From an uncultured Oscillospiraceae bacterium (GTDB lineage Bacteria; Bacillota; Clostridia; Oscillospirales; Acutalibacteraceae), in the NCBI GenBank assembly GCA_900547105.1, contig URFL01000001.1, positions 186,001 through 250,000 of the forward strand: 64,000 nucleotides of DNA, read 5' to 3'. A program made the position numbers and the translations under genes. This document shows, one piece after another, positions 1-10,575 of the stretch. The notes beneath the pieces were generated by a model. It did no database searches. It was not told the DNA's origin and saw nothing but the letters and a program-made list of their open reading frames with translations. Each line of letters starts with the position of its first letter. The stretch's first letter is position 1.

Positions 1-318
1 ATGGCGAAGGAACTGGATATTCCGGTGATGGCGTGCGCCCAGCTGTCGCGTGGCCCCGAAAAGCAGGCGACCAACCATCGCCCGGGCTTGTCCGATCTGC
101 GTGATTCCGGTTCTATTGAACAGGATGCCGATCAGGTGCTGTTCCTATATCGTGAGGAATACTATAAAGGGCAGACCGATGATCCCACCAATGTCGAAAC
201 CGGTACCTCCGAAGTGATTGTGGCGAAGAACCGTCACGGCGACCTTGGTACGGTCAAAATGGCGTTTGCGGGCGAGTTTACTCAGTTCTCGGAACTGGAA
301 GTACATCAAAACGGATAA
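1..318 (+). CDS. dnaB: Replicative DNA helicase DnaB, C-terminal part (5' truncated by window edge)
   Basis: Only the last 105 residues are visible; the reading frame is open at base 1, so the Met there is probably internal. The sequence carries the RecA-fold end of DnaB-type helicases: PVMACAQLSR, then the stretch DLRDSGSIEQDADQVLFLYR, which in DnaB holds the SGSIEQDAD region next to the hexamer interface and ATP site, and a late VAKNRHG segment. The protein unwinds DNA at the replication fork as a hexamer. tilS follows after 69 bases. Family assignment is firm; nothing can be said about the N-terminal domain. Confidence 0.95.
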   Translation: MAKELDIPVMACAQLSRGPEKQATNHRPGLSDLRDSGSIEQDADQVLFLYREEYYKGQTDDPTNVETGTSEVIVAKNRHGDLGTVKMAFAGEFTQFSELEVHQNG

Positions 319-324
319 ATACAT

Positions 325-371
325 AGCCGGTGGTTTTGTTCTTTGGGGCGGGCTGCCGGCTGTTTTGTTTA
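325..371 (+). terminator. Weak candidate terminator after dnaB
   Basis: AGCCGG (325-330) can pair with CCGGCT (356-361), followed by TGTTTTGTTT. The loop is long (25 bases) and the stem short, so this may instead be part of a continuous dnaB-tilS transcript. Confidence 0.3.
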
Positions 372-387
372 CGGAAAGGGTTGACCT

Positions 388-1764
388 ATGACAACGGAGC
401 AACGGATGCGGCAAACGATCCGCGACTACCGGATGCTATCTCCCGATGATTCGGTTGTGGTGGGGGTGTCCGGTGGGGCGGACTCGATGGCGCTTTTGCA
501 CCTGCTTTTGACCCTGTGGCGGGAGGAGCAACGCTTCGGCGCGCTGATCGCTGTGCATGTGCAGCACAATCTGCGCGGCGAGGAATCCGACGCAGACGAG
601 GCTTTCGTGCGGGCAACCTGTGCCGCGTGGGGCGTGCCGCTGATCGTGCGGTCGGTGGATGTAGCGGCGCTGGCTGCCCGGCAGGGAACCGGACTGGAGG
701 AAACCGGTCGACAGGTGCGCTATGCCGCTTTTGAAGAAGTGGCGCGGCAGCATCCGCCTTGCCGTATCGCCACGGCGCATAACCGTCGGGATAATATGGA
801 AACCGTGCTGCTGCATCTGACCCGCGGCAGCGGACTGCGGGGCGGTGGTGGCATCGCTACGGTGCGGGGCGATCGGATTCGCCCACTGCTGCACTGTTCG
901 CGGCAGGAGATCGAAGCGTATTGTGCTGAACAAGGTATCGCTTACCGACAAGACAGTACCAATGCGGATGTAGCCTACAGCCGCAACCGCATCCGCAGGC
1001 AGGTGATTCCGCCGCTGGAAGCTATCAATCCCCGCGCAGAGGAAGCGTTTTGGCGTTTTTCCGAAGCGGCACAACAGGACGACGATTGTCTTTGTCAGTT
1101 GGCGCAGCAGCTGGCAGCGCAAGCAGCCGCCGGTGACCATTGCTATGCTATCCAGCCGCTGGCGGCGGTGCATCCGGCACTGCGTGGGCGGGCGCTGCAA
1201 CATATCGCCGGGCAGGAGGGCTGTCCCACTTTGGAAAGCGGGCATATAGCAGCGCTGCAGACGTTGCTGAACAGCCCCGGCGCAACGATGCTCCCCGGCG
1301 GACGGCAGGTAGTGTCGCGGCGGGGACAGCTGATGTTTGTGCCCGAAGCGGTGACGAGCGATCCGGCGCAGCAACCGGCGGTGATTGATGAAAGCTATGA
1401 ATTCGGCGGCAAAATATACCGCCTTTCGCTGCTTTCGCCGGAAGAATATAAAAAACAAAAGAATGTTCACAAAATCTTATTAAAAAATGTTTGTGACTAT
1501 GCTATGATAAGCCATAGTTTACATTGGCGCTTTCGGCAATCGGGCGATGCGTATCGTCCCGCCGGCAGACCGACCAAAACGCTGAAAAAGCTGATGAATG
1601 AGGCGGGTGTGCCTTTGTGGGAACGCGCGGCTATGCCGGTGCTTTGTGATGCCGAAGGCATTGTGTGGACGCCGTTCGGCTGTGCCGAACGCGTCGCGTT
1701 TTCTGCAACGACCACGCAGATGATGCTGGTCACCATAACACAGGATGATCAAAACAACGGATAA
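388..1764 (+). CDS. tilS: tRNA(Ile)-lysidine synthase TilS
   Basis: A 458-residue cytoplasmic enzyme that attaches lysine to C34 of the CAU-anticodon tRNA-Ile, changing its decoding to AUA. The ATP-pyrophosphatase P-loop SGGADSMALLHLL lies near residues 30-42. HNLRGEESDADEAFVR and HNRRDNMETVLLHLTRGSGLRG are typical of TilS. The C-terminal part (FRQSGDAYRPAGRPTKTLKKL) matches the TilS substrate-binding domain. Length is normal for full-length TilS. The ATG at 388 follows a GGAAAGGG ribosome site. It is 14 bases upstream of hpt, and the tilS-hpt-ftsH order is a classic Firmicute arrangement, which supports all three calls. Confidence 0.96.
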   Translation: MTTEQRMRQTIRDYRMLSPDDSVVVGVSGGADSMALLHLLLTLWREEQRFGALIAVHVQHNLRGEESDADEAFVRATCAAWGVPLIVRSVDVAALAARQGTGLEETGRQVRYAAFEEVARQHPPCRIATAHNRRDNMETVLLHLTRGSGLRGGGGIATVRGDRIRPLLHCSRQEIEAYCAEQGIAYRQDSTNADVAYSRNRIRRQVIPPLEAINPRAEEAFWRFSEAAQQDDDCLCQLAQQLAAQAAAGDHCYAIQPLAAVHPALRGRALQHIAGQEGCPTLESGHIAALQTLLNSPGATMLPGGRQVVSRRGQLMFVPEAVTSDPAQQPAVIDESYEFGGKIYRLSLLSPEEYKKQKNVHKILLKNVCDYAMISHSLHWRFRQSGDAYRPAGRPTKTLKKLMNEAGVPLWERAAMPVLCDAEGIVWTPFGCAERVAFSATTTQMMLVTITQDDQNNG

Positions 1765-1778
1765 AAGGAGAGGTTACT

Positions 1779-2324
1779 ATGAGTATGCGGGATGATATGC
1801 AGGAAATCTTGTTCACGCAGGAGGATCTGGCGGATATTGTCAAACGACTGGGACAACGTATAAGTGAAGATTATAAGGACAAAAATCTGTTTATGGTGGC
1901 GGCGCTGAAAGGCGCGGTCGTGTTTATGGCGGATTTGATGCGGGAAATTGATGTGCCCTGTGCGATCGACTTTTTGTCGTTGTCCAGCTATGGTAACGGT
2001 ACCTCAACCTCCGGCGAGGTGCAGGTGCGCAAGGACTTGGACATCACGCTGGAAGGCCGCGATCTGCTGGTGGTCGAGGATATTTTGGACTCCGGCGTCA
2101 CGCTGTCGTTCCTGCTGAAAACGCTGTCGGCGCGTAATCCGAAGAGCATCCGCCTGTGCACGCTGCTGGACAAACCGGAGCGCCGCCGTGTGCCGATCAC
2201 GCCGGATTATGTGGGCGCCACGGTGCCTGACAAATTTATTGTGGGCTACGGCCTGGATTATGCCGAAAAATACCGCAACCTGCCCTATATCGGTGTGCTG
2301 AAACCGGAAATTTACAGCGAGTAA
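1779..2324 (+). CDS. hpt: Hypoxanthine phosphoribosyltransferase
   Basis: A 181-residue purine-salvage enzyme making IMP/GMP from hypoxanthine/guanine and PRPP. The PRPP-binding loop appears as VVEDILDSGVTLSFLLKTL (about residues 96-114), and SLSSYGNGTSTSGEVQ matches the flexible loop of bacterial HPRTs. The start at 1779 follows AAAGGAGAG. It sits between tilS and ftsH, as in many Firmicutes, with a 43-base gap to ftsH. Length is typical. Confidence 0.96.
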   Translation: MSMRDDMQEILFTQEDLADIVKRLGQRISEDYKDKNLFMVAALKGAVVFMADLMREIDVPCAIDFLSLSSYGNGTSTSGEVQVRKDLDITLEGRDLLVVEDILDSGVTLSFLLKTLSARNPKSIRLCTLLDKPERRRVPITPDYVGATVPDKFIVGYGLDYAEKYRNLPYIGVLKPEIYSE

Positions 2325-2367
2325 TCGGGCGAGGGCTGCCGGTATTCTGTGATAAGGAGGGATTCGT

Positions 2368-4287
<1,920 letters not shown>

Positions 4288-4291
4288 AAAA

Positions 4292-4335
4292 CAAAAACCA
4301 GAGAAACAGATAGTCGCTGTTTTCTCTGGTTTTTG
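4292..4335. terminator. Bidirectional intrinsic terminator between convergent genes
   Basis: A perfect 15-bp stem (CAAAAACCAGAGAAA with its complement at 4321-4335) flanked by A-rich and T-rich arms serves ftsH on + and the small membrane gene on -. Confidence 0.85.
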
Positions 4336-4355
4336 TATGTTATCTACACTGCCGG

Positions 4356-4613
4356 TCATCGCCGCGGCATCGTGTCGGCTATGCAGGCGGCGATCACTCC
4401 TGCCAGCAGCATGGCGGGTGCATTTTCAAATGCCGCGCGTTGATACGCCACAGCGGTGAAATAGTCGGGCATATACGGCATCAGCCGTTCCACAAGCAGC
4501 CCGAATAGTGCTAAGCAACCGGTTAGCTGCCAGCTGATGTGCAGCGCTGCGCGCGCCAGCACATGAAGCTGCGACCAAGCCGCTTTGAAGCGCCGAAAAT
4601 AAAGCCGAGCCAT
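4356..4613 (-). CDS. Small hypothetical membrane protein
   Basis: An 85-residue protein I cannot assign to a family. It has a basic N-terminus (MARLYFRRFKAAW) and two hydrophobic stretches (about residues 25-45 and 66-80) that could span the membrane. Reality is supported by a strong ribosome site (AAAGGGGG) 6 bases before the ATG and by the shared terminator with ftsH. It is divergent from the isomerase-like gene at 4706. Confidence 0.6.
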   Translation of the reverse strand: MARLYFRRFKAAWSQLHVLARAALHISWQLTGCLALFGLLVERLMPYMPDYFTAVAYQRAAFENAPAMLLAGVIAACIADTMPRR

Positions 4614-4705
4614 GCGTATCCCCCTTTTCTAATGGATGATTCTATTGTATAATGGGGGAGAACAGCGAACAAGACCCAAATCATTGCCAAAAGTGAGGAA
4701 ACGCT

Positions 4706-5512
4706 ATGTTATGGGGAGCATCGACAGCCAATTTATATCCCGATCTGACCGAGCACTGCTTGGAACAACTGTTGCAGCTTGGCTTTCGCCAGATCGAGGT
4801 GTTTTTGAATACCGAATCCGAAACGGCTCCCGCCTTTTTACAAGCGATGAAAGACCGTGCCGATGCCGCAGGAGCCTCCTTCACATCGGTACATCCGTAT
4901 CTGTCCGGCAGCGAGCCGTATCTGCTGTTTTCGCAATATGAGCGGCGCTTTCGCGATGGGTTGGAGATGTACAAACCGCTGTTTGAAGCTGCTGCCCGGC
5001 TGCAGGCTCCTTATGTGGTGATGCACGGCGACCGGTTGGGAGGCGTGCTCCCGGTCGAAGAATCAATCGGACGATTTGAGCAAGTGTACGATCTGGGGCA
5101 AACCTTTGGGGTGCGGCTGTTGCAGGAAAATGTGGTGCGGTTTCGCTCATCCGATAACGACTATCTGTGCGCCATGCGGTGCCAGCTGGGGGAAAAAGCC
5201 GGCTTTGTGTTCGATTTCAAGCAGTGCCGCCGATCGGGTCACACGCCGGATACGGTGCTGAAAGCGATGGGCAGCGCCCTGCGCCACATCCATTTAAGCG
5301 ATGCCACAGCACAGGTGGATTGCCTGCCGCCGGGGCAGGGAACAGCTGATCTGGTGGGTGTGCTGCAGCAGGTGACACAGCGCGGCTACGATGGCGCGGT
5401 GATGCTGGAGCTGTATCGCTCCAACTATGAGCGTCCGGAAGTGCTGTGGAGCAGTATGCAGCAAATAAAAGCGGATTTTGACCGTGCGCAGGGGAAACCA
5501 CTTGCTTTTTGA
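4706..5512 (+). CDS. Sugar phosphate isomerase/epimerase-like TIM-barrel protein
   Basis: 268 residues with the xylose-isomerase-like/AP-endonuclease-2 barrel pattern: an opening WGASTANLYPDLTEHCLEQL, an FTSVHPY strand, VVMHGDR, LLQENVVR (a metal-ligand Glu in the family), VFDFKQC, HIHLSDAT and a closing MLELYRSN strand. Such proteins bind a divalent metal and isomerise or epimerise small sugars; the substrate cannot be told. The start at 4706 follows GTGAGGAAA. A TATAAT at 4648-4653 could be the -10 box but lacks a clear -35. It stands alone between divergent and unrelated genes. Confidence 0.75.
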   Translation: MLWGASTANLYPDLTEHCLEQLLQLGFRQIEVFLNTESETAPAFLQAMKDRADAAGASFTSVHPYLSGSEPYLLFSQYERRFRDGLEMYKPLFEAAARLQAPYVVMHGDRLGGVLPVEESIGRFEQVYDLGQTFGVRLLQENVVRFRSSDNDYLCAMRCQLGEKAGFVFDFKQCRRSGHTPDTVLKAMGSALRHIHLSDATAQVDCLPPGQGTADLVGVLQQVTQRGYDGAVMLELYRSNYERPEVLWSSMQQIKADFDRAQGKPLAF

Positions 5513-5603
5513 TAAACGGAATGGTATGATAAGACCATAACCTGTGAATCTCGGATAAAACGGCGGCGGAGCATAGCAGCTCGCGCCCGAAAGGTGGATG
5601 ACT

Positions 5604-6059
5604 ATGAGATGTCCGTATTGCGGCTATGCCGAAAGCAAGGTGATTGATTCCCGCCCTACAGACGAGGGAGCGCGTATTCGTCGCCGGCGGGAGTGCCTGA
5701 GCTGCGCCAAGCGTTTTACAACCTATGAGATCATCGAAAGTCTGCCCATCATTGTGGTGAAAAAGGACACCTCTCGCGAGGCGTTTGACCGTAACAAGCT
5801 GCTGAACGGTTTGCTGCGCGCGTGCGAAAAGCGCCCGGTGCCGCTGGAAACGCTGGAAAAAGCGGTGGACGAAATCGAAGCGCAGATTCAAAATTCGTTG
5901 GATCGCGAAGTAACCGCCGATCGTATTGGCGAGTATGCGATGGAAAAGCTCAAAGCCATCGACGAGATCGCTTATGTGCGGTTTGCTTCAGTTTATCGCC
6001 AGTTTAAGGATATCAACAGCTTCCACGAGGCGATCAGCCGCCTGTTGGAAGAAGACTGA
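5604..6059 (+). CDS. nrdR: Transcriptional repressor NrdR
   Basis: 151 residues. The N-terminal zinc ribbon uses C3, C6, C31 and C34 (CPYC...CLSC), followed by the ATP-cone domain (PIIVVKKDTSREAFDRNKLL onward). NrdR senses ATP/dATP and represses ribonucleotide reductase genes. I chose the ATG at 5604 (MRCPYC, the family's canonical start) over the in-frame ATG at 5598 because the latter would lie directly on the AAAGGTGG ribosome site. No RNR gene or NrdR box is visible nearby. A strong terminator follows. Confidence 0.96.
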   Translation: MRCPYCGYAESKVIDSRPTDEGARIRRRRECLSCAKRFTTYEIIESLPIIVVKKDTSREAFDRNKLLNGLLRACEKRPVPLETLEKAVDEIEAQIQNSLDREVTADRIGEYAMEKLKAIDEIAYVRFASVYRQFKDINSFHEAISRLLEED

Positions 6060-6069
6060 GCCAAGCAGC

Positions 6070-6100
6070 AAGACCCTGCCGGGTGCGGCGGGGTCTTTTT
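6070..6100 (+). terminator. Intrinsic terminator after nrdR
   Basis: AAGACCCTGCCG pairs with CGGCGGGGTCTT (one G-U), followed by a run of T. Confidence 0.9.
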
Positions 6101-6152
6101 CGTATAGCTATTGTATTGTCGACCAATCCATTTATCGGAAAGGAGCATCGGA

Positions 6153-7034
6153 ATGTACGCGTTTTCCGCAACACACCCAGCGGTACTGCTGCTGTATTAT
6201 GCGGCGGTATTGCTGATCACTATGTTTACGGCACATCCGGTGCTGCTGGCGATTTCCCTGTTGTGCAGCGTGGGATTTTACGCCTGGTTGGAACGGCCGC
6301 GCGTGTTTGTCCGACAATTGGCGTTTTCGGCAGTGCTGTTTTTGCTGATTGCCCTGTCCAACCCTTTGTTTTCGCACAACGGTGCCACGCCGCTGTTTTT
6401 CCTAAATGGTCATCCCATCACTCGCGAAGCGGTGCTGTGCGGGATGAATATTGCTGCCATGCTGATGGCGGCACTGTATTGGTTCCGTTGCTGCCACCAG
6501 ACATTAACCAGCGAAAAATGGCTGTATTTGTTTGGCCGCATAACGCCTAAGCTGGCGTTGCTGCTGTCCTCGGCTTTGCGGTTTATACCGCTGCTCCGGC
6601 GACAAGCGCAGACGATCCGCGCGGCGCAAAAGGCCATGGGGCTGTATTCTTCGCGAAATTATATAGAACGCGTCAAGAGCAGCATGCATGTGTTTTCGGC
6701 TTTGATAACCTGGTCGCTGGAAAATGCGATCGATACCGGCGCTTCCATGAAAGCGCGCGGCTATGGGCTGAAGCACCGCAGCCACTTTTCGCTTTTTCGC
6801 TTTAGCAAACGCGATGCGGTTATGCTGGCGTTGGTGCTGATATTGTGCGGTGCCACGCTGCTTGGCGCGCTCGTGCAACGACCGGCGTTCGTGTTTTATC
6901 CCCAAGTGTCCTCCGTGGCGGTCGATGCCCGGGCGATAATGGGATACGCGGCGTATGTGGCGCTTTGCAGCTTGCCGCTGATTACCGAAGGAAAGGAGAG
7001 AGCACAGTGGACATATTACAGATCGAAAATGTGA
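6153..7034 (+). CDS. ecfT: ECF transporter transmembrane component T (EcfT)
   Basis: 293 residues with several hydrophobic segments in the N-terminal half. The two cytoplasmic coupling helices of T components are visible: SSALRFIPLLRRQAQTIRAAQKAMG (an X-R-X-type motif) and GASMKARGYG. EcfT couples ATP hydrolysis by the A subunits to toppling of the substrate-binding S subunit. The ATG at 6153 follows GAAAGGAG; the frame is open further upstream but without a ribosome site. It overlaps the ATPase gene by 28 bases, so the three genes form a tight operon and probably a dedicated (group I-like) ECF system. Confidence 0.87.
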   Translation: MYAFSATHPAVLLLYYAAVLLITMFTAHPVLLAISLLCSVGFYAWLERPRVFVRQLAFSAVLFLLIALSNPLFSHNGATPLFFLNGHPITREAVLCGMNIAAMLMAALYWFRCCHQTLTSEKWLYLFGRITPKLALLLSSALRFIPLLRRQAQTIRAAQKAMGLYSSRNYIERVKSSMHVFSALITWSLENAIDTGASMKARGYGLKHRSHFSLFRFSKRDAVMLALVLILCGATLLGALVQRPAFVFYPQVSSVAVDARAIMGYAAYVALCSLPLITEGKERAQWTYYRSKM

Positions 7035-8686
7035 GTTTTCGCTATCCAAACGCCACCGATCAGGCGCTGTGTGATCTGTCTTTCCGTGTGAAAGCCGGCG
7101 AGTTTGTGGTGCTGTGCGGAGCGTCCGGATGCGGTAAAACCACGCTGCTTCGCCTGCTCAAGCGCGAGTTGGAACCTTTTGGCGAGCAAAGCGGAGATAT
7201 TCGCTATCAGGGCGTTTTGCAGCAGCAAATGACCGAACGCGATGCCACCACCATTGGCTATGTACTGCAAAATCCGGACAGCCAGATCGTCACTGATAAG
7301 GTGTGGCACGAATTGGCGTTTGGACTGGAAAATCTGGGGTTGCCTACACCGGTGATTCGTCGCCGTGTGGCAGAAATGGCAAGCTATTTTGGGATACAGG
7401 ACTGGTTCCGCCGCGACACCGACGAACTATCCGGTGGGCAAAAACAAATGCTGAATCTCGCGTCGGTGATGGTGATGCAGCCGAAAGTGCTGTTGCTGGA
7501 TGAACCCACCTCGCAGTTGGATCCTATCGCCGCTGCGGAGTTTATCGGCACATTGCAAAAGCTGAATCGGGAACTGGGGCTGACCATCCTGCTGGTGGAA
7601 CATCGGCTGGAGGATGTGCTGCCGGTGGCTGACAAGGTGCTGCTGCTGGATGCCGGGCGTATGCAGTTTTATGATGCACCAAAGCGGCTGGGAACCTTTT
7701 TCCAAAATCAGCCGCATCCGGCATTGGCCGGAATGCCCAGCGCAATGCGCCTGTTCCATATGCTGGGGGGCACCGGCGATTGCCCACTGACGGTGAAACA
7801 GGGGCGTGAGCTGGTGGAGCGATACGACCGCCGTGTGGATCATTTGGATCCGCCGCCGTACACGCACAGCGACGCGATGGCACTGCAGATGAAAGATGTG
7901 TGGTTTCGGTACGAACGCGATCTGCCGGATGTGCTGCGCGGCGTATCACTTTCGGTGTACGAGGGCGAGTGCCTGTGTATCCTGGGCGGTAACGGCACCG
8001 GAAAAACCACGGCGTTGCGGGTGCTGTCAGGGCTCAACAAGCCCTATCGCGGCACGGTGCGGATCGGTGGCAAAAAGATCGGGGAGTACACAGAAAACGC
8101 CCTGTATCGGCACAATATAGCGGCGTTGCCGCAAAACCCGCAGTCCGTCTTTTTGCAAAAAACGGTGCGCGAGGATTTGGCGGATATCTGCCGAGCGATG
8201 GACTATCCCAAGGCCGAGCAGGACGCTAAGATCACATCGGTGGCGGAACGGCTGGGTATTGCACAGTTGCTGGATCGACACCCCTACGATTTGAGCGGCG
8301 GCGAACAGCAAAAGGCAGCATTGGCCAAGCTACTGTTGCAGCAGCCACGTATTCTGCTGCTAGATGAACCGACCAAGGGTATGGACGCTGCCTCCAAATT
8401 GGTGCTGTCTGCTTTACTGCGGGATTTGCGCGAGCAGGGAATGACGGTGGTGATTGTCACGCACGATGTGGAATTCGCTGCCCAAAACGCAGATCGATGC
8501 GCACTGTTCTTTGACGGTGAGATCGTGTCGGTGGATACACCGGTCGCTTTTTTCTCTGCCAACACCTATTACACCACCGCCGCCAACCGTATGGCGCGGG
8601 AATGGTATCCCCAAGCCATCACCTGCGAGGATGTGGCGACCCTTTGCCGCCGGAACGGATTGGCGGATAAGGAGGACGATGCATGA
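7007..8686 (+). CDS. ECF transporter duplicated ATPase (EcfA-EcfA' fusion)
   Basis: 559 residues containing two complete ABC ATPase domains in one chain. The first has Walker A GASGCGKTT (about residues 38-46), Q-loop QNPDSQIV, signature ELSGGQKQM, Walker B VLLLDEPTSQLD. The second has Walker A GGNGTGKTT (about 327-335), Q-loop QNPQSVFLQ, signature DLSGGEQQK, Walker B ILLLDEPTKGMD. Q-loops with QNP are typical of ECF ATPases. The GTG at 7007 follows GGAAAGGAGAG and gives an N-terminus starting directly in the first domain. The stop overlaps the next gene as ATGA. Confidence 0.92.
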   Translation: MDILQIENVSFRYPNATDQALCDLSFRVKAGEFVVLCGASGCGKTTLLRLLKRELEPFGEQSGDIRYQGVLQQQMTERDATTIGYVLQNPDSQIVTDKVWHELAFGLENLGLPTPVIRRRVAEMASYFGIQDWFRRDTDELSGGQKQMLNLASVMVMQPKVLLLDEPTSQLDPIAAAEFIGTLQKLNRELGLTILLVEHRLEDVLPVADKVLLLDAGRMQFYDAPKRLGTFFQNQPHPALAGMPSAMRLFHMLGGTGDCPLTVKQGRELVERYDRRVDHLDPPPYTHSDAMALQMKDVWFRYERDLPDVLRGVSLSVYEGECLCILGGNGTGKTTALRVLSGLNKPYRGTVRIGGKKIGEYTENALYRHNIAALPQNPQSVFLQKTVREDLADICRAMDYPKAEQDAKITSVAERLGIAQLLDRHPYDLSGGEQQKAALAKLLLQQPRILLLDEPTKGMDAASKLVLSALLRDLREQGMTVVIVTHDVEFAAQNADRCALFFDGEIVSVDTPVAFFSANTYYTTAANRMAREWYPQAITCEDVATLCRRNGLADKEDDA

Positions 8687-9390
8687 TGCGGACATCCGGA
8701 CGGTGGAAAACATATGCCACCATGTTGGTGCTGCTGCTTTGTATTCCGGCGGTGGTGCTTGGCGGCGCTGTTTTGCTGCGTGAAAAATATGCCGCGTGGG
8801 TCACTCTTTGTGTGGCGGTGCTGTCGTGCGTACCGTTGCTATACAGCTTTGAACGGCGTGACACCTCTTCCAAAGAATTGATTGTGCTGGCGGTGCTGGT
8901 GGCTATATCCTCGGTGGGACGATTTGTGTTCGCATGGCTGCCGGGTTTTAAGCCGGTTACAGCCATCACTGTGATTGTAGCCATCTACTTTGGCGGTGAA
9001 GCCGGCTTTGTGGTGGGGTCTATGTCGGCGGTAATTTCCGATTTCTATTTTGGTCAAGGTCCGTGGACACCGTTTCAGATGATGGCATGGGGCTTGATTG
9101 GTTTCTTGGCTGGTGTTCTGGCAAAGCCGTTGCGAAAAAGCCGTATAGGTTTGTGCCTTTACGGCGCATTGGCAGGTGTTCTGTATTCCGGCATTATGGA
9201 TGTGTGGACAGCACTTTGGGCGGACGGCACATTTCAGTGGAACCGCTATCTGGCTGCGTGTGTAACGGCATTGCCCTTTACAGCGGAATATGCCGTTTCC
9301 AACGTTGTATTTCTCTTGCTTTTGGCGAAACCAATCGGCGACAAGTTGGAACGTCTGCAAACCAAATACGGTATCTTTTATAAACGTTAA
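8683..9390 (+). CDS. ECF transporter substrate-binding component S, substrate unknown
   Basis: A 235-residue integral membrane protein. An N-terminal pair of hydrophobic segments (about residues 12-27 and 36-50) precedes the S-component core with the motif GFVVGSMSAVISDFYFGQGP and then WTPFQMMAWGLIGFLAG, typical of vitamin-specific S subunits. Position as the last gene of a T-AA-S operon supports a dedicated transporter. A cobalamin-type (CbrT-like) role is possible from the motif style, but no riboswitch or pathway gene lies nearby to support any substrate. ATGA overlap with the ATPase gene. Confidence 0.82.
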   Translation: MMRTSGRWKTYATMLVLLLCIPAVVLGGAVLLREKYAAWVTLCVAVLSCVPLLYSFERRDTSSKELIVLAVLVAISSVGRFVFAWLPGFKPVTAITVIVAIYFGGEAGFVVGSMSAVISDFYFGQGPWTPFQMMAWGLIGFLAGVLAKPLRKSRIGLCLYGALAGVLYSGIMDVWTALWADGTFQWNRYLAACVTALPFTAEYAVSNVVFLLLLAKPIGDKLERLQTKYGIFYKR

Positions 9391-9427
9391 AACGAGCCTG
9401 TAAAGCGTATCGCTTTACAGGCTCGTT
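9391..9427. terminator. Perfect 17-bp hairpin between convergent operons
   Basis: AACGAGCCTGTAAAGCG and its exact complement enclose a 3-base loop. There is no strong T-run on either side, but its position between convergent stops at 9390 and 9445 suggests a shared transcription end. Confidence 0.7.
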
Positions 9428-9444
9428 GGCTATTTCTCGTATTT

Positions 9445-10575
9445 TTATATCCAGTGAATTTCGTGAAGCAATCGGTTGCAGCTGTGACCATCCTGATGGG
9501 TGTGAAACCGTTTGGTCAGGGCTCGCCGTTGTTCCCGGAACGAGTCCTCGCCGGCGAGAACGTCATCCAAAAAGGCGGTCAGCTGATGATAATCCGTGAT
9601 GAAAGGCCCCGGCATCATGGCGATGGGGTCATCAAATACAAAACCGCGGCTATCGCGGTACGCTTCCCAATCGTCGGTGACAAACCCAATGGGGCGATCC
9701 AGCAGCATATAATCGATGTACACCGATGAATAGTCGGTCAGCAACGCATCGGCACGCCCTACCAGCGGATATAACGCTCCGGATATGCCGGACAGCACCC
9801 GAATATGTGAATGCTCCATTCCGGCAAAAGGAGTCATATCCTGCATGGGATGCACTTTGATGATCAACAGCAGTCGCCGATCGGCCAAAAAGGTGTTTAG
9901 ACGCGCCAAATCCTCCGACGATAAAAAGCCGATGCCTTCCTGCGATACCGTACCGTCCTCGCGAATGTCACCGATTACGCTTTTGCGATAGGTGGGCATC
10001 CACAGCACCATGTGATCCACATCCGGCAAATCATCTTTCATAAGCTCGTTCAGCGGCGGTGGATCAAACAGCAGATCGTTGCGCGGCAACCCGGTCAACA
10101 GGCACCGCTGCGGCGGGCAGCCAAAGGCCTGTCCCATGATTTTTTGAAACAACGGCGAGGTCGCGATGGTATAAGTAAAGCCGAAATCCGGCGCACCTGC
10201 GTGGGTGGCATCCAGCTGCATAATGGTTTTCAGCGGCATACCGTGCCATAAGCTGACATTGATCTGGTGCGGCGCAGCGACATTACCGAAAATACCGTGG
10301 GTGTGAAACACATATCCGGCGCGCCAAAAGTGCCAAACCCCACGCAGCGAATGCTTTTTCACCGATTTGCCCACCGGCAGCGATACGGCCGCCGGATCTT
10401 CCAGCAACCACACGAGCTTTTCGCTATGGCCGCTGGGATGCGCCGCGATGTAGGTGTACAGCGCCTGTGCGTTGTCGCTCATATCCGGAAAGGAGCAAAA
10501 CACAGCGCGGTGCGGATCCTTGGGAACGATTCGATTGACCGCAGCAAACAATCGGTTGATAAGATTGGCCATCAT
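9445..10575 (-). CDS. CDP-glycerol:glycerophosphotransferase family protein (TagB/TagF-like)
   Basis: 376 residues. The C-terminal GT-B half carries the family's signature region DALLTDYSSVYIDYMLLDRPIGF plus KVHPMQD, and the N-terminal part has LWHGMPLKTI. These match the catalytic His and CDP-binding motifs of the TagB/TagF family, which adds glycerol-phosphate or ribitol-phosphate units to wall teichoic acids or capsules. It is the last of three genes and overlaps the preceding glycosyltransferase by 4 bases. It is shorter than polymerising TagF enzymes, so a single-unit primer transferase is plausible (inference). Confidence 0.87.
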   Translation of the reverse strand: MMANLINRLFAAVNRIVPKDPHRAVFCSFPDMSDNAQALYTYIAAHPSGHSEKLVWLLEDPAAVSLPVGKSVKKHSLRGVWHFWRAGYVFHTHGIFGNVAAPHQINVSLWHGMPLKTIMQLDATHAGAPDFGFTYTIATSPLFQKIMGQAFGCPPQRCLLTGLPRNDLLFDPPPLNELMKDDLPDVDHMVLWMPTYRKSVIGDIREDGTVSQEGIGFLSSEDLARLNTFLADRRLLLIIKVHPMQDMTPFAGMEHSHIRVLSGISGALYPLVGRADALLTDYSSVYIDYMLLDRPIGFVTDDWEAYRDSRGFVFDDPIAMMPGPFITDYHQLTAFLDDVLAGEDSFREQRRALTKRFHTHQDGHSCNRLLHEIHWI

